A stretch of DNA of 64,000 nucleotides from Rhineura floridana (GCF_030035675.1 NC_084484.1:187614934-187678933); one strand, 5' to 3'. Numbered from the stretch's first letter, positions 34,113 to 45,239 are shown. A program made the numbers and translations. Notes: generated by a model not told the origin, from the sequence alone.

Positions 34113-35621
34113 ATGGTTGAAAGCCAGAAAATCCCCGGGGCTGACCTCAGAGCCACCAGTGAGCCGCAAGTTGTTCGAATCCTCGTGAAGATGCCCTGGC
34201 AGAAGGAAGAGTTTCTGGTCCACAAGGACATGTTTGTCAGAGAGTTCAAGGAACACGTTGCTAGGCATTTCTCCTCTTCTCCAGACCAAGTCGTGCTGGT
34301 GTATTCCGGAAGGATCTTGAAAGACCACAAGACCCTTGGCCAGCACAGGATCCATCTGGACGGTGATGCTACTGTCTATGTGGTGATCCGGTCTCACCGG
34401 GTGCACCCGTCCCGGCAGACTTCTGCTGTTCCAACCAGCACCACTGCCTCAGATCAAAAGCCCTCCCGGAGTGGCACTTTTGCTAGCTACGGCCTCCGGG
34501 AGCTCACAGCTAGCCTGGGCCTCAACACGGCCAACTTTACAGAGTTCCAGAGCCAGCTCTTGTCCAACCCTGACATGATGCTCCAGCTGTTAGAGAACCC
34601 CTTCATCCAGAGTAAGCTCTCAAGCCCCGACCTGATGAAGGAGCTGGTCACCAACAACCCTCAGGTACAGCAGGTGATCCAGAAAGCCCCTGAGATCAGC
34701 CACGTCTTCAGCTCTCCTGAAGGCATGAGGCTGGTGGTGCAGCTGGCAAAGAACCCAGCTGCTGTGCGAGAATTCATCAAATCCCCGCCCCAGGCCGTCA
34801 GTGTACCTGGGAGTGTCCCTGGTGGCGACAACAACAGTGTCCTGCAGTACACTCTCCATGGGGTTCAGGGACTGATGCAGAAAGCCACTCCAAAGCGGCA
34901 TGGGGCCACCCCATTGCCAGGACCCTTGGCTGGCCACCTGCCAGTCTTTGATCATGGCGAAAAGCCTGAGCGAGGCAAAGAGAGACTGCCTTTTCCCAGA
35001 ATGTGGCCTCTTGAGCCTGGTGCCCAGAATGTAGCCACTGGCAGCAATGATCACAGCAATGGAGAAAGTGGTGCCTTTAGAGGAGAAGCAGGACAACTTG
35101 CCTCAGCAGCTGTTAAGAACCTGCTACATCAAATCATAAAGCACCTCATGCAGAACATTGCAGGCAACCCCTCCAGGAGCAGCCACACCCCAGAGGTGGT
35201 GGCCAGGATGGTCCGGAGAAACGCAGTCGGGTCCAGGAACTCCCGAGAGCAGGCAGCCCTGCAGGTCCCAGCCCTCCTGCAACAGATCCAGAACATGGAC
35301 GTTCTCCTGGCCAACTGGAGTCCCAAGGAGATTCAGGGACTCCTAGAAATTCAGCGGAAGTTGCAGGCCCTTGCAACAGATGAGCCAGCAGCAGAGAGGA
35401 GAGGCAGATCCGAGCGGCCCGCACGGAGAGCGCACTCCATCACATCTCTCTGCGACATTGCCCCCCCAGCCTCAAGAGTGGGGCAGCAGGATTTCTCTGC
35501 CCGGCAGATCTTGCAAACTCTGGTGGGTGCTGATTTCCTAGCCGGCATAAAGTCTGCCAGCCGTCTGCGGGGCTCTTCAGCACAACCGTCAACCAAGCAG
35601 AAGCGGACGTACAAGCTCTGA
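34113..35621 (+). CDS. UBQLNL-like: Ubiquilin paralogue lacking UBA (UBQLNL-like, copy 1)
   Basis: 502 residues. A ubiquitin-like domain spans about residues 19-94 (VRILVKMPWQKEEFLVHKDM, then FSSSPDQVVLVYSGRILKDH, a strong ubiquilin signature). An STI1-like helical region spans about 140-240 (LLSNPDMMLQLLENPFIQSK; NNPQVQQVIQKAPEISHVFS; SVPGGDNNSV), and a second STI1-like stretch lies near 350-430. The C-terminus ends in basic low-complexity sequence (STKQKRTYKL) with no UBA domain, so it should contact proteasome-type UBL receptors but not bind ubiquitin through a UBA. ATG 34113 has A at -3 and G at +4; an acceptor-like TTTTTCCCAG ends at 34085, so a 5' non-coding exon is likely. An ATTAAA signal lies at 35737. 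The UBA-less architecture resembles mammalian UBQLNL, which sits beside UBQLN3 and OR52 genes; direct orthology is not proven. Confidence 0.9.
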   Translation: MVESQKIPGADLRATSEPQVVRILVKMPWQKEEFLVHKDMFVREFKEHVARHFSSSPDQVVLVYSGRILKDHKTLGQHRIHLDGDATVYVVIRSHRVHPSRQTSAVPTSTTASDQKPSRSGTFASYGLRELTASLGLNTANFTEFQSQLLSNPDMMLQLLENPFIQSKLSSPDLMKELVTNNPQVQQVIQKAPEISHVFSSPEGMRLVVQLAKNPAAVREFIKSPPQAVSVPGSVPGGDNNSVLQYTLHGVQGLMQKATPKRHGATPLPGPLAGHLPVFDHGEKPERGKERLPFPRMWPLEPGAQNVATGSNDHSNGESGAFRGEAGQLASAAVKNLLHQIIKHLMQNIAGNPSRSSHTPEVVARMVRRNAVGSRNSREQAALQVPALLQQIQNMDVLLANWSPKEIQGLLEIQRKLQALATDEPAAERRGRSERPARRAHSITSLCDIAPPASRVGQQDFSARQILQTLVGADFLAGIKSASRLRGSSAQPSTKQKRTYKL

Positions 35622-35736
35622 GCCGGAGGAGGCTGGAAGCTGAGCCGCACCAGCAGGAAGGAAGCTGGGCTCCTACTGCTGCTGCTGCTGTGGCTGCGGC
35701 TGGAGCTTCATGAATGAGTGGATTAGATGGTTTCTG

Positions 35737-35742
35737 ATTAAA
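35737..35742 (+). terminator. Poly(A) signal (ATTAAA)
   Basis: Variant poly(A) signal about 115 bp after the stop codon at 35621; no other gene on + lies close. Confidence 0.5.
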
Positions 35743-35904
35743 AGGCTTTAAATCTTTGAAAGAGTCTCGTTCTGTCGGCCTCAGTCTGGAGGAGGGAAGG
35801 CGGCTGTGCCCTGCTCTGCCCTTCTTGGTTTACAGGGGGCAACTAGAGGCAAAGACAGGCAAGCCAATGTTTCATTTCCAAAATGGGATGTCCTGGATCT
35901 TGTG

Positions 35905-36215
35905 CTCAAGGAAGGATGGGGGAGAAATTCCGTTCCCTTTGCATTTAAAGGTGAACTTGCCAAATTTGCACTTTCCAAAATAAAACACGAGCCAAAACTC
36001 AGCCGTCCTTTGAAAGTCACACTTCCCCGAATTTTGCATTTCTCCAACCAAACAATATGTACAAAGATGCATATAAAAGGCTACAGTGTGTTTAGACGAG
36101 CACATATTAGGGAAACTAACACGCAAAATGCATTATATCAAGGAATATCACTTTGTGAAGATGTATATATTAGGAGAAATTTGCACTAAAAGGCTAATGA
36201 ATATTCATTGTTGCA
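35905..36215 (+). repeat. AT-rich repeat family X, copy C
   Basis: GGATGGGGGAGAAATTCCGT, CCAAATTTGCACTTTCCAAA, CAGCCGTCCTTTGAAAGTCA and ATTAGGAGAAATTTGCACTA match the other copies. It begins just downstream of the ubiquilin poly(A) signal. Confidence 0.6.
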
Positions 36216-36811
36216 GAATCCTAGAATCATAGACTAGTAGAGTTGGAAGGGTCTACAAGGCCATTGAGTCCAACCCCCTGCTCAACACAGGAATCCAAAT
36301 TAAAGTATACCTGACACGTGGCTGTCCAGCTGCCTCTTGAAGGCCTCCAGGGTTGGAGGGCCTGCCACCTTCCTAGGTCATTGGTTCCATTGTCATACCA
36401 GTCAGGAGCTTTTTCCTGATGTCCAGCCGAAATCTGGCTTCCTCTAACTTGAGCCCATTATTTCATGTCCTGCACTCTAGTACAATGGAGATCCTGGCCT
36501 TCCTCTCTGTTTCAACCTTTCATGTACTTGAAGAGTGCTATCCTGTCTCCCACCAGTCTTCCCTTCTCCAGGCTAAACATGCCCAGTTCTTTCAGTCTCT
36601 CCTCATAGGGCTTAGTTTCCAGTCCCCTGATCATCCTTGTTGCCCTCCTCTGAACCTGTTCCAGTTTGTCTGCATCCTTCTTGAAGTGTGGTGTCTAGAA
36701 CTGGATGCAATACTCAAGATGAGTCCTAACCAGTGCCAAATAGAGGGAAACCAATACTTCATGCGATTTGGAAACTATACTTCTGTTGAAATGGAACTGG
36801 ACTGCCTTCAA

Positions 36812-37100
36812 TAATAATAATAGTAATACACCTATCTGTTTGACTGAACGAACACTCTAGGCGACTTACATAACATTTTAAAATACAATATAAAAACAAC
36901 ATATTTAACAATCAATCTAACATCACAAAAACAGCAATTAAAAGATACAAAAAAAAAGTTGATTCCGACATATGGCAACCCTCTGAAGAGGGTTTTCATA
37001 GTAAGGGTATTCAGAGGTGGTTTTACCATTGCCTTCTTCTGAGGCTGAGAGGCAGTGACTGGCCCAAGGTCACGCATGGCTGTGTGGGGATTCAAAGTTA
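36812..37100 (-). mobile_element. LINE tail plus Sauria-type SINE inside CR1
   Basis: 36812-36950 is a reversed LINE tail (AATAATAATAATAGTAATAC; CTAGGCGACTTACATAACAT). 36955-37098 is a reversed Sauria-type SINE: GTTGATTCCGACATATGGCA, AGAGGCAGTGACTGGCCCAA and TGTGTGGGGATTCAAA, the last being its B box. CR1 sequence resumes at about 37101. Confidence 0.75.
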
Positions 37101-37382
37101 ATGCAGCCTAAAATAGCATTTGCCTTTTTTGCAGCCACATCCCACTGTTGGCTCATATTCAGCTTGTGATCAACAACAATCCCAAGATCCTTCTCACATG
37201 TAGTATTGATGAGCCAAGTATCCCCATTTTATAACTGTGCATTTGGTTTCTTTTTCCTAAGTGTAGAACTTTGCACTTATCCCTGTTAAATTTCATTCTG
37301 CTGTTTTCAGCCCAGTTCTCTAGCCTATCAAGATCGCTTTGAATTTTGTTTCTGTCCTCTAGGTTATTTGCTGTCCCTCCCA

Positions 37383-37777
37383 CAGTGGCGTCACTAGTGG
37401 GGTGCGGGGAGTGCGGACCGCACCCGGGTGACACCATGAGGGGGTGACACCCAGAGCCGCCCCATCGCAGGGCAGGGCGCCCACGCTGTTGCCTGGCAAA
37501 GGAGCCGAGAAGTGCTCCGGGTCGGCATCGGAGCAGCCAACTCCTCCTCAGAGGCAGGCAGGCAGGCAGGTGAGACTGGGAGCAGCGTTGGCGGGACGAG
37601 GGAGGCGCGCCAGCATTCCCAGGCCTGCTTCTCTGGCTGGGTGCCCCTCCGGTGTGCACCCTCCCAGGGGCATGGGTGACTGGCCTTGTGTGTGTGCACA
37701 TGCACTCTCAGCAGAACATTTGGGGGCTCGCCAAGGAGTTACTGCACCGGGTGACACCAACCCTAGTGATGCCACTG
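37383..37777. mobile_element. Non-autonomous hAT-like element inside CR1
   Basis: 395 bp. The left end CAGTGGCGTCACTAG and the reversed right end CAGTGGCATCACTAG form a 15-bp inverted repeat with one mismatch. Flanking 8-mers CCCTCCCA (37375-37382) and CCCTCTCA (37778-37785) differ by one base, and CR1 reads straight through once the insert is set aside. It is GC-rich with no transposase frame. Confidence 0.88.
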
Positions 37778-38254
37778 CCCTCTCAATTTTGTATGATCTG
37801 CAGATCTGATAAGCATTCCCTGCACCTCCTCATCCAAGTCATTAATAAAAATGTTAAAGAGCACTGGGCCCAGGACCGAGCCCTGTGGTACCCCACTCAT
37901 TACTTCTGCCCAGTTTGAGAAGGAACCATTGACAAGCACTCTTTGAGTACGATTCTGTAGCCAACTGTGGATCCATCTGATAGTTGTTTCATCCAGCCCA
38001 CGTTTAGCTAGCTTACTAATCAGAATATCACAGGGCACTTTGTCAAAAGCTTTATTGAAGTCAAGATATATTATGTCCACAGCATTCCCACAGTCTACCA
38101 GGGAGGCTAATCAATCAAAACATAAGAAATATGTAGACCTAAGCTTAATATTGGAAAAAATGAGAAAATGAGAGAAACTCCAGTGGACATTTCTACCCAT
38201 CCCTATATTAAAACCCTACTTAAAAAAATAAAATCACACTCTTTTGTTTGGAAG

Positions 38255-38560
38255 GAAGTTATAATAATAATAAATATTAAATTTATTTTTGTTGTCCACC
38301 TCTCACCCAAGGCAGCTTACAAAGATTTTAAAATGCAAATTATACATTAAAATAATACAGAAATTTAAAATACAAAAACATACAAAGAGCCACACCTTTA
38401 AAAATCAAAACACAAGGGTGGAAATTTAACCAAATGCGTGCTTAAAAAGATGGTTCTCCAGCAGCCGTCTGAAAACAGGCAGAGGGGAGCACATCTCACC
38501 TCACAGAGGAGGGCATTCCATAGTGTAGGGGCCATGACAGAGGCGGCTAGTAGATTTTAT
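38255..38560 (-). mobile_element. L2-type LINE 3' fragment
   Basis: ATAATAATAAATATTAAATT and CACCCAAGGCAGCTTACAAA start a reversed LINE 3' end; further in, GAGGAGGGCATTCCATAGTG corresponds to the coding 3' region seen near 43530. It ends just before the receptor pseudogene. Confidence 0.75.
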
Positions 38561-38626
38561 TTCCTTTTTTAATTCCCCCCCTTCATAGCACCTACTAAGG
38601 ATGGAAACTGATCCCTGCACACACCC

Positions 38627-39380
38627 ATGCCTAACAGAAAGCCAGTCACAGCTCCTTTCCCCCTGCCACCTACATCCTGATTGGCATCCCAGGGATGGGG
38701 ATCTCCATCCCCTTCTGCCTGAGGTACATAGTCGTTCTCCTTGGGAATGCCTCCTTGCTGTTCATCATTTTTACAGAGCGCAGCCTCCACCAGCCCAAGT
38801 ACCTCTTCCTCTGCATGCTGGCCACTGCTGACTTTCTGCTTTCCACCATCATTGTCCCCCAAATGCTGGGCATATTCTGGTTCTGGGCTGGGGAGATTTC
38901 CTTTGAGGCATGCCTAGCCCAGATGTTCTTCGTCCACACCATCTTCATTGCCAAGCCAGCCATCCTAATGGCCGTGGCCTTTGGCCGGTATGTTGCCATC
39001 TGTGACCCGCTGCGCTATACCACTGTGCTCACCAAGTCTGTCATCAGGAAACTTGGGCTGGCTGCCATCACCAGAAGATTCTGCTTAATTTTCCCTGTCA
39101 TCTTCCTTGTCAAGCAGGTGATGTTCTGCCAGTGCAACATGTTTCCCACATGTATTATGAGCACATGGGCATTGCCCATCACTTTGGCAATCAAATCCCA
39201 GGCGATGTCCACATCCTTCTGGCCAACTCATATGTCCTCATCCCACCCCCCTGCTGTTCATAGGTGAAAACCAAGGAGATCCTGAGAAGAATGACCAGCC
39301 TCTTCCACCAGTGGTTCAACAGGCCAGGTACCAAGAACACACTGACAAGAAGAGTCACAGGAGTGGAGGACGATCCCTAG
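38627..39380 (+). pseudogene. Decayed OR52-like olfactory receptor
   Basis: Clear relative of the receptors at 19663 and 28545 but broken. The ATG at 38627 is out of frame with the receptor body, which reads SSFPPATYILIGIPGMG from about 38653 after an in-frame TAA. About seven codons are missing after IPGM. TM1-TM4 are readable (SIPFCLRYIVVLLGNASLLF; RSLHQPKYLFLCMLATADFL), but DRY is replaced by GRY (VAFGRYVAICDPLR). A frameshift follows near CNMFPTCIM, TM5 and most of TM6 are deleted, and the text resumes at HILLANSYVLIPP, where the NPIVY motif is lost and a TAG occurs before VKTKEILRRMTSLFHQ. The end TAG is at 39378-39380. Confidence 0.9.
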
Positions 39381-39833
39381 AAAGCAGGGAGAGGCTGCCA
39401 TTTGATTTATTTATTTACAATTTTTATTTATCAAAACAGTATTGAGCTTGATGCCCTGGGTCGGCCTCCTGCATGCACCGTTTGCTGCTGAATGCCGATG
39501 TGGCAGTTCTTGGGCGAGTCCTTCAGTTGCGCTGCCCAGGGCTACTCCCCCTGGCACCAACTCAACATTACTTTCATGCCAACAAGGTGCTAGGTGCTGT
39601 ACAGTATATGGAAGTTAGATGGGCTATTTTCCAGAGGCTGGAAAGGTAAGGATGGCTGGACGTGGCAGGGAGAGGTGGGGGAAGCTTAGTGACTTGCCTA
39701 GTCCAGAAAAGATTTGCAAAAGGAGAGAAATGTGTACTAGCTACTATGGTATTTAATTTGTTGTGCTGTGTGTAGTTGTGTTGCTTAATTTCATTTAAAA
39801 GCAGCACCACAGCAAGCAGAGAGTAACAGCAGA
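39381..39833. other. No gene recognised
   Basis: A TTTATTTATTTAC run near 39404-39420 marks the end of an unidentified retroposed piece. The rest could not be named. Confidence 0.4.
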
Positions 39834-40289
39834 TGTTGAAATGCGAGTGTGCCAGCGTGCGCGTGTGTTTACCTAAGAAAGCAGTCTTTTCCCTGCATCA
39901 GCATCACTGAGACTTGAGACTTAGTAAAATAAGAAAAGCTACTTTATTTATAGAAAAACATGAAGGCATACCTAGTTCTAACTAACTAGCTAAGTTGGAG
40001 GCATAACTCCCAGGTGTAGGAGTCAGCCCCATGCTCGGAGAGAGAGCAGAGACAAAGGGAGTCTCCTCTCTCATGGACAGCCAGAGAAGAATGGAATGGA
40101 AAGGGCAGAAGGAGGAGGGGCAGGTAAGCTTCCCTAAAGGCGTCACAGTCTAGCGACAGAAGGAAGTCAGTCAGAGCATCACAGGTAAAGATAATCGAGC
40201 CTATCCATCTGGAGGACCCCAACTCTGTCTCCCTTCTGGAGCACAAACAAAAGAACAAAACAGGAGTTGCTCTTGCCCCACTTTCAACA
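39834..40289 (-). mobile_element. Solo-LTR-like fossil
   Basis: 456 bp bounded by TGTTGAAA and TTTCAACA, the TG...CA terminus with short inverted repeat of LTRs. Read on the minus strand it contains an AATAAA-type signal (TATAAATAAAGTAGC) in the right third. No internal coding region is adjacent, so it looks like a solo LTR of a retrovirus-like or LTR-retrotransposon family. A partial relative lies at 22527-22628. No obvious target duplication remains, suggesting moderate to old age. Confidence 0.65.
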
Positions 40290-40504
40290 TAATTACCACC
40301 CAATTAAGTCTGGGTGGTTCACAGGGTTTTTTTTTTAAAGAATCAATAAAAATTCAGAATTCAAACAATCTAAAACCATCAACATCAGCTAGACCAAGAG
40401 AAAACAACAACAGAAACTAAAGCAGCGCTCAGACCCAGACAAAGGAGAAGAAGGGCAGAGCTATCAAAACTATGGGAAGCCAGCACAATTTAAACCAGGG
40501 TAGC

Positions 40505-40625
40505 CTGCTTGCGGGCTTCCCCCAGGTACCTGGTTGGCCACTGTGAGAACAGGATGCTGGACTAGATGGGCCACTGGCCTGATCCAGCAGGCTCTTATGT
40601 TCTTATGTTCTTATGTTCTTATTAT
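40505..40625 (+). mobile_element. CR1 LINE 3' end with (TTATGTTC)n tail
   Basis: TACCTGGTTGGCCACTGTGA, CTGGACTAGATGGGCCACTG and the terminal TCTTATGTTCTTATGTTC repeat give the clean 3' end of the CR1 subfamily that occurs many times in this window. Confidence 0.9.
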
Positions 40626-42384
40626 GCTGGCATAATGTCCCCCATTTCAGACTTGCTCATCCTGGCAGATCTTGCGTTTGGATGGTGCTGCAAAGTAGTT
40701 TTTAAAAAGCTAAAATATACTGAAACTCAGTTCTTAAAACCCTGGGAGAATAAAAAAAAACTCTCTGCCAGGCCCCCAAAAGATTCTAGCAGGGGTACCC
40801 AGTGAGCCTCTCTGGGGAGAACATTTCATAACTGGGGCACCACCACCAAGAAGGCTCCATCCCCAATAACCTCTTGCTCTCCTCATTAGGGGTGTGTGTG
40901 TGGGGGGGGTGATCCTAAAAGCCTGGATGAACTGCACAGATGCAGCCCAGGAGAGAGAGAGGGAGGGGGCAGCGCTGGGAATTAAAGACTGTTAGGTCCA
41001 AACCCAACACGCAAGCCGTCACTGTCTCCTCAGCTCACGTACACCCGGGAAGGTGCGGAGTTGAGTGCAATTACCCACTACCAGAGGCTAAGAATCACAC
41101 AACACAATAATTACCTTTGCAAAGGGGACCCAATACCTTCAAGCAAGATGCTTTTCAGAAGTGGGAACCCCGTTTATTGAGAAGACAAAGATTATATAGT
41201 TTCTTGCAGATAACAAAAGTAGGGAGTCATACATCATAGAATAGCATTAAATATTGCCAGTCATTGTAACATCTAAAGAGAGAATTGGGGTGCTTGAGAT
41301 AAGAAGAGGAGGAACATTCAATCTCTCACTAGACACAGTAACATAATAGATATGGAAAAAGGGGTACTTTAGAATAACAAAGTAAGGCACATCTTGGTTC
41401 CTGAGAAAGGGGCTCACACAGATATGCAACCTTGAGATAAACGCTACTAGACTTTAGCAAAACAAAAGGCAGATAGTGTGGGAGGAGGAATAGTTTCAAG
41501 CAAGATCATTAAGCTAGGAAGTCTCCATTTTACATTTGCAAGGAGATACGTGTCAAGGCCTACAAGCTACAAATTAAACTAAGGAATGTCTTTGTACTAT
41601 ATGATGGCAACTTTATATGAGCCATTTAAACACTATGCATAAGATATATGTTTCAGGAAGGCATAATCCAGCTTGAACAGGCTTTTATTCACAGAGGCAC
41701 TGGAAGGTTAGAAGTAGGTCAGCAGGAAATAAACCAAAATCAAACTTATTATTAAACACACTTTATTTCCAAATCCAACGAGACGAATCTTTCGTCTACA
41801 GAGCAGATACTGTTGCTGTCTCCTACACCTCTCCGTATATTTTCAAAGCAATTGGATCATTTCAGGGAGATGTGTGAATCGCAACTTGTGCAAGGGGAGG
41901 TTTATGTTTTACTGAATTGCGCATCATGGGGGTGAGAGGGGAAAAGTTTTAACCCTCTCCTCCCCATGCGGTGCTGTCCCAATCCTAAGCCCCCTGCCCC
42001 CACCCTGCCCATGCAATTTTAAAAACTAGACATGTGAACTGCAGCCTTGCAATTGCAGCCTAGTTTGGCCCTTGGTTCTTTGGATTCAGATGACCTGTGA
42101 ACAATCTGTTCACCTGCTGATAAGACCTCAACACATTGCATCCTTCCCTCTGATGGGCACTGCAGGGAGTCTCCTTTCCTTTGTTCCTTCCTTTCCACCA
42201 TGCAGTTTCAATGAATTTTCAGAGCAAAACACAATCTTGTAAGTTAAAACAACAACAACCATGAAGAAATTGGCCATCCTGCCATGTGATAATCACTCGT
42301 GTAACTGTTGCTGTCAGAATCCAACCATCTAATGACAGAGCTTGGAGGGACCACAGAAGATCGTCTGCCCCCCAAAGTGTAGCA
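40626..42384. other. No gene recognised
   Basis: About 1.7 kb. The stretch near 40990-41830 is AT-rich with a reversed TTATTGAGAAG word and could derive from an LTR element, but ends were not found. No exon is supported. Confidence 0.35.
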
Positions 42385-42468
42385 TAGCCATCCCCAACAT
42401 GCTGCCCTCCAGATTTGTGGGACTACAACTCCCATCAGCCCAGCCAGCATGGCCATTGCTGCACGCAT
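42385..42468. repeat. Palindromic MITE remnant
   Basis: CATCCCCAACATGCTGCCCT, GGGACTACAACTCCCATCAG and CCCAGCCAGCATGGCCATTG match the squamate MITE type at 2322-2435 and 43055-43126. Confidence 0.65.
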
Positions 42469-43054
42469 CCCAGGCTCTGAGCGGTGAGAGACTTCAGGGC
42501 TTCCAGTGCTTGCCCAGGATTTGGTTTCCTTGGAAAGACGGTCACTGGAGATTGATGTCTGTAGGATACATGGCTTTATTTACACACAAATACAACCTGA
42601 GCCTAAGATGGCAGGGCTCACAGCTCCTCCATTAGGCTTCCCCAAGCCATAGTTTTGGCCTCAGCACAGGCAGCAAGTCCAGCCTCTCTCTCTCTCTCTC
42701 TCCCCAACTTCCAGCTCCAGACCAGACTAGACAACAGCTACCTCTGTCCTGATCCCTCACTCTCCTACTTAGAAGATGACCTCCAGCCAGGTGAGGGGGG
42801 CTTCCCCCTCCTGAAAGAGCATCACCAGCCAGTTGTAGCTATGGCAACATGGCCAGCTCTTTAGTCATGCAGATAGGGTGCTCCACAGCCCTGGCCAGTG
42901 CCACCACCTTAACAAGGGACTGGTTTGACCAGTTCAGTGGTTCCCTCTTCTACACATCCTGGCCTTATAAATACAGAATCACAGCTTGGAGGGGACCCAA
43001 AGTCATCATCCAAACCAACCAACCAACCCCCCCACCAATCCTATGACACTATAT

Positions 43055-43126
43055 ATGATGCTGAGGCTGATGGGAGCTGTAGTCCAAAACATCTGGAGGG
43101 CACAAGATTTGAGAAGGCTGGCCTAG
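43055..43126. repeat. Palindromic MITE remnant
   Basis: GGCTGATGGGAGCTGTAGTC and AAAACATCTGGAGGGCACA, the opposite half of the same MITE type. Confidence 0.6.
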
Positions 43127-43286
43127 AAGAACCTCCCTCCCTCTCCTTCCCCAGTCCAAGCCACAGATCACATATACTACCCTGAGGGGATGAGCCCTGG
43201 GCCTCAGGTGACCCTGCCTCGGGGGGGGGCAGCTGGAGCAGAAGCCCTCCCCCTTCCAGAGGGGGCTGCTTTTGCCAACTACCAAG

Positions 43287-45205
43287 AGCCTTATTTATTT
43301 ATTTTATTTATTTAATTAAGCTTATATACCGCCCAACTAGCAACAGCTCTCTGGGCGGTGAACATTAAAAATACAATAAAAATAACACAAAACTGTACAC
43401 AAAACTGTACAGTCTAAAATCAAAATATAATAATTTAGAATTAACAGGAATTAAAATGCCTCAGAGAAGAGAAAGGTTTTAACCTGGCGCCAAAAAGATG
43501 ATAGTGTCGGCGCCAGGCGCACCTCCTCGGGGAGACCATTCCATAGTTCGGGGGCCACCACTGAGAAGGCCCTAGATCTTGTCACCACTCTCCGGGCTTC
43601 CCTATGAGTCGGAACCCGGAGGAGGGCCTTCGTAGTAGACCGTAGTGTACGGGCCGGTTCATATCGGGAGAGGCGTTCCGACAGATATCGTGGTCCCGCG
43701 CCGTATAAGGCTTTATAGGTAAGTACCAACACTTTGAATCTGGCCCGGAAGCATATTGGAAGCCAGTGCAAACGGGCTAGCACAGGTGTTATATGCTCAG
43801 ACCGCTTAGTTCTTGTTAGCAGTCTGGCTGCCGCATTTTGCACTAGCTGTAGCTTCCGAATCGTCTTCAAAGGTAGCCCTACGTAAAGCGCATTGCAGTA
43901 GTCCAGACGCGAGGTTACCATAGCATGTACCACTGATGAGAGGTCCTCCTTACTCAGATAGGGACGTAGCTGGGCTACCAACCGAACGCATTCCGCGCCA
44001 CCGAGGCTACATGAGCCACAAGTGTGAGGGAAGCGTCTAAGATGACTCCCAGACTACGCACCTGTTCCTTTAGGGGGAGTGTAACCCCATCCAGGACAGG
44101 GTATATATCCACCATCCGATCAGAGAAACCATCCACCAACAGCATCTCAGTCTTGTCAGGATTGAGTCTCAGTTTGTTAGTTCTCATCCAGTCCATTGTC
44201 GCAGCCAGGCAACGGTTCAGCACGTTGACTGCCTCACCTGAAGAAGATGAAAAGGAGAAGTAGAGCTGCGTGTCATCAGCATACTGATGACAACGCACTC
44301 CAAAACTCCTGATGACCGCCCCCAGCGGCTTCATATAAATGTTAAAAAGCATGGGAGACAGAACCGAACCCTGCGGGACCCCACATTGGAGAACCCACGG
44401 TGTCGAGCAATGTTCCCCAAGCACTATCTTCTGGAGACGACCCGCTAAGTAGGAGCGGAACCACTGCCAAGCAGTGCCTCCAACTCCCAATTCCGCAAGC
44501 CTCTCCAGAAGGATACCATGGTCGATGGTATCAAAAGCCGCTGAGAGGTCAAGGAGAATCAACAGAGTTACACTCCCTCTGTCTCTCTCCCGACATAGGT
44601 CATCAAACAGGGCGACCAAGGCAGTCTCAGTGCCAAAACCAGGCCTGAACCCCGATTGAAATGGATCTAGATAATCGGTTTCATCCAATAGCGCCTGGAG
44701 CTGGTCAGCAACCACACGTTCCAGGATCTTGCCCAGGAACGGAACATTGGCTACTGGTCTGTAGCTGCTGACATCCTCTGGGTCCAAGGAAGGTTTTTTC
44801 AGGAGTGGTCTCACTGCCGCCTCTTTCAGACAGCCAGGGACCACTCCCTCTCGTAAAGAGGCATTAATCACTTCCTTGGCCCAGCCAACTGTTCCTTCCT
44901 TGCTAGTTTTAACTAGCCAAGAGGGGCAAGGATCCAGTACCGAAGTGGTCGCACGAACCTGTCCAAGCACCTTGTCCACGTCCTTGAACTGAACCAACTG
45001 AAACTCATCCAACAAAACATGACAAGACTGTGCTCCGGACACCTCAGTAGGATTAACTGCTATTAAATAGGAGTCTAAGTCCTGGCGAATGCATGAGATC
45101 TTATGCTGGAAGTGTTCAGCAAATTTATTACATCGAGCTACCGATGTATCTGCCGTATCTTGTAGGCCTGGATGAAGTAGGCCACGAACCACGAACCTTG
45201 CTGCT
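43287..45205 (-). mobile_element. L2 LINE with long reverse-transcriptase frame
   Basis: The 3' tail (ATTT repeats, ATATACCGCCCAACTAGCAA) starts at 43291. Minus-strand frames of 421 codons (43975-45240) and 176 codons (43451-43981) overlap by 7 bp in different frames, so one frameshift near 43978 splits ORF2. The upper frame has [60 protein letters not shown] and catalytic QYADDTQLYFSF; the lower has MVTSRLDYCNALYVGLPLKT and RSRAFSVVAPELWNGLPEEV. The endonuclease half is missing (5' truncation near 45205). It is the best-preserved L2 copy and inserted about 320 bp upstream of the ubiquilin start at 45528. Confidence 0.92.
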
Positions 45206-45219
45206 GGTGGTGCTGCTGG

Positions 45220-45239
45220 TGACATCACTGGTGACCTCA
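45220..45239. promoter_or_regulatory. Paired CRE-like words upstream of ubiquilin copy 2
   Basis: TGACATCA (45220) and TGACCTCA (45232) are one-base variants of the cAMP-response element TGACGTCA, spaced 12 bp apart and about 300 bp upstream of the ATG at 45528. TGACATCA is what CpG decay of a CRE would give. Function is inferred only. Confidence 0.3.

Larger units (their letters stand above)
36215..38115 (-). mobile_element. CR1 LINE with nested insertions
   Basis: The tail is at the left (AGAATCCTAGAATCATAGAC). The minus-strand reading encodes ORF2 pieces, including [40 protein letters not shown] and [20 protein letters not shown] at 37763-38080. It is interrupted by LINE-tail and SINE sequence at about 36812-37100 and by a hAT-like element at 37383-37777. 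The reverse-transcriptase motif region is largely preserved, but the reading frame breaks several times. Confidence 0.9.

Noticed and set aside
40990-41830. Possible second LTR element
   Set aside because: A reversed poly(A)-like word is present, but no terminal TG/CA pair or repeat of the sequence was found.
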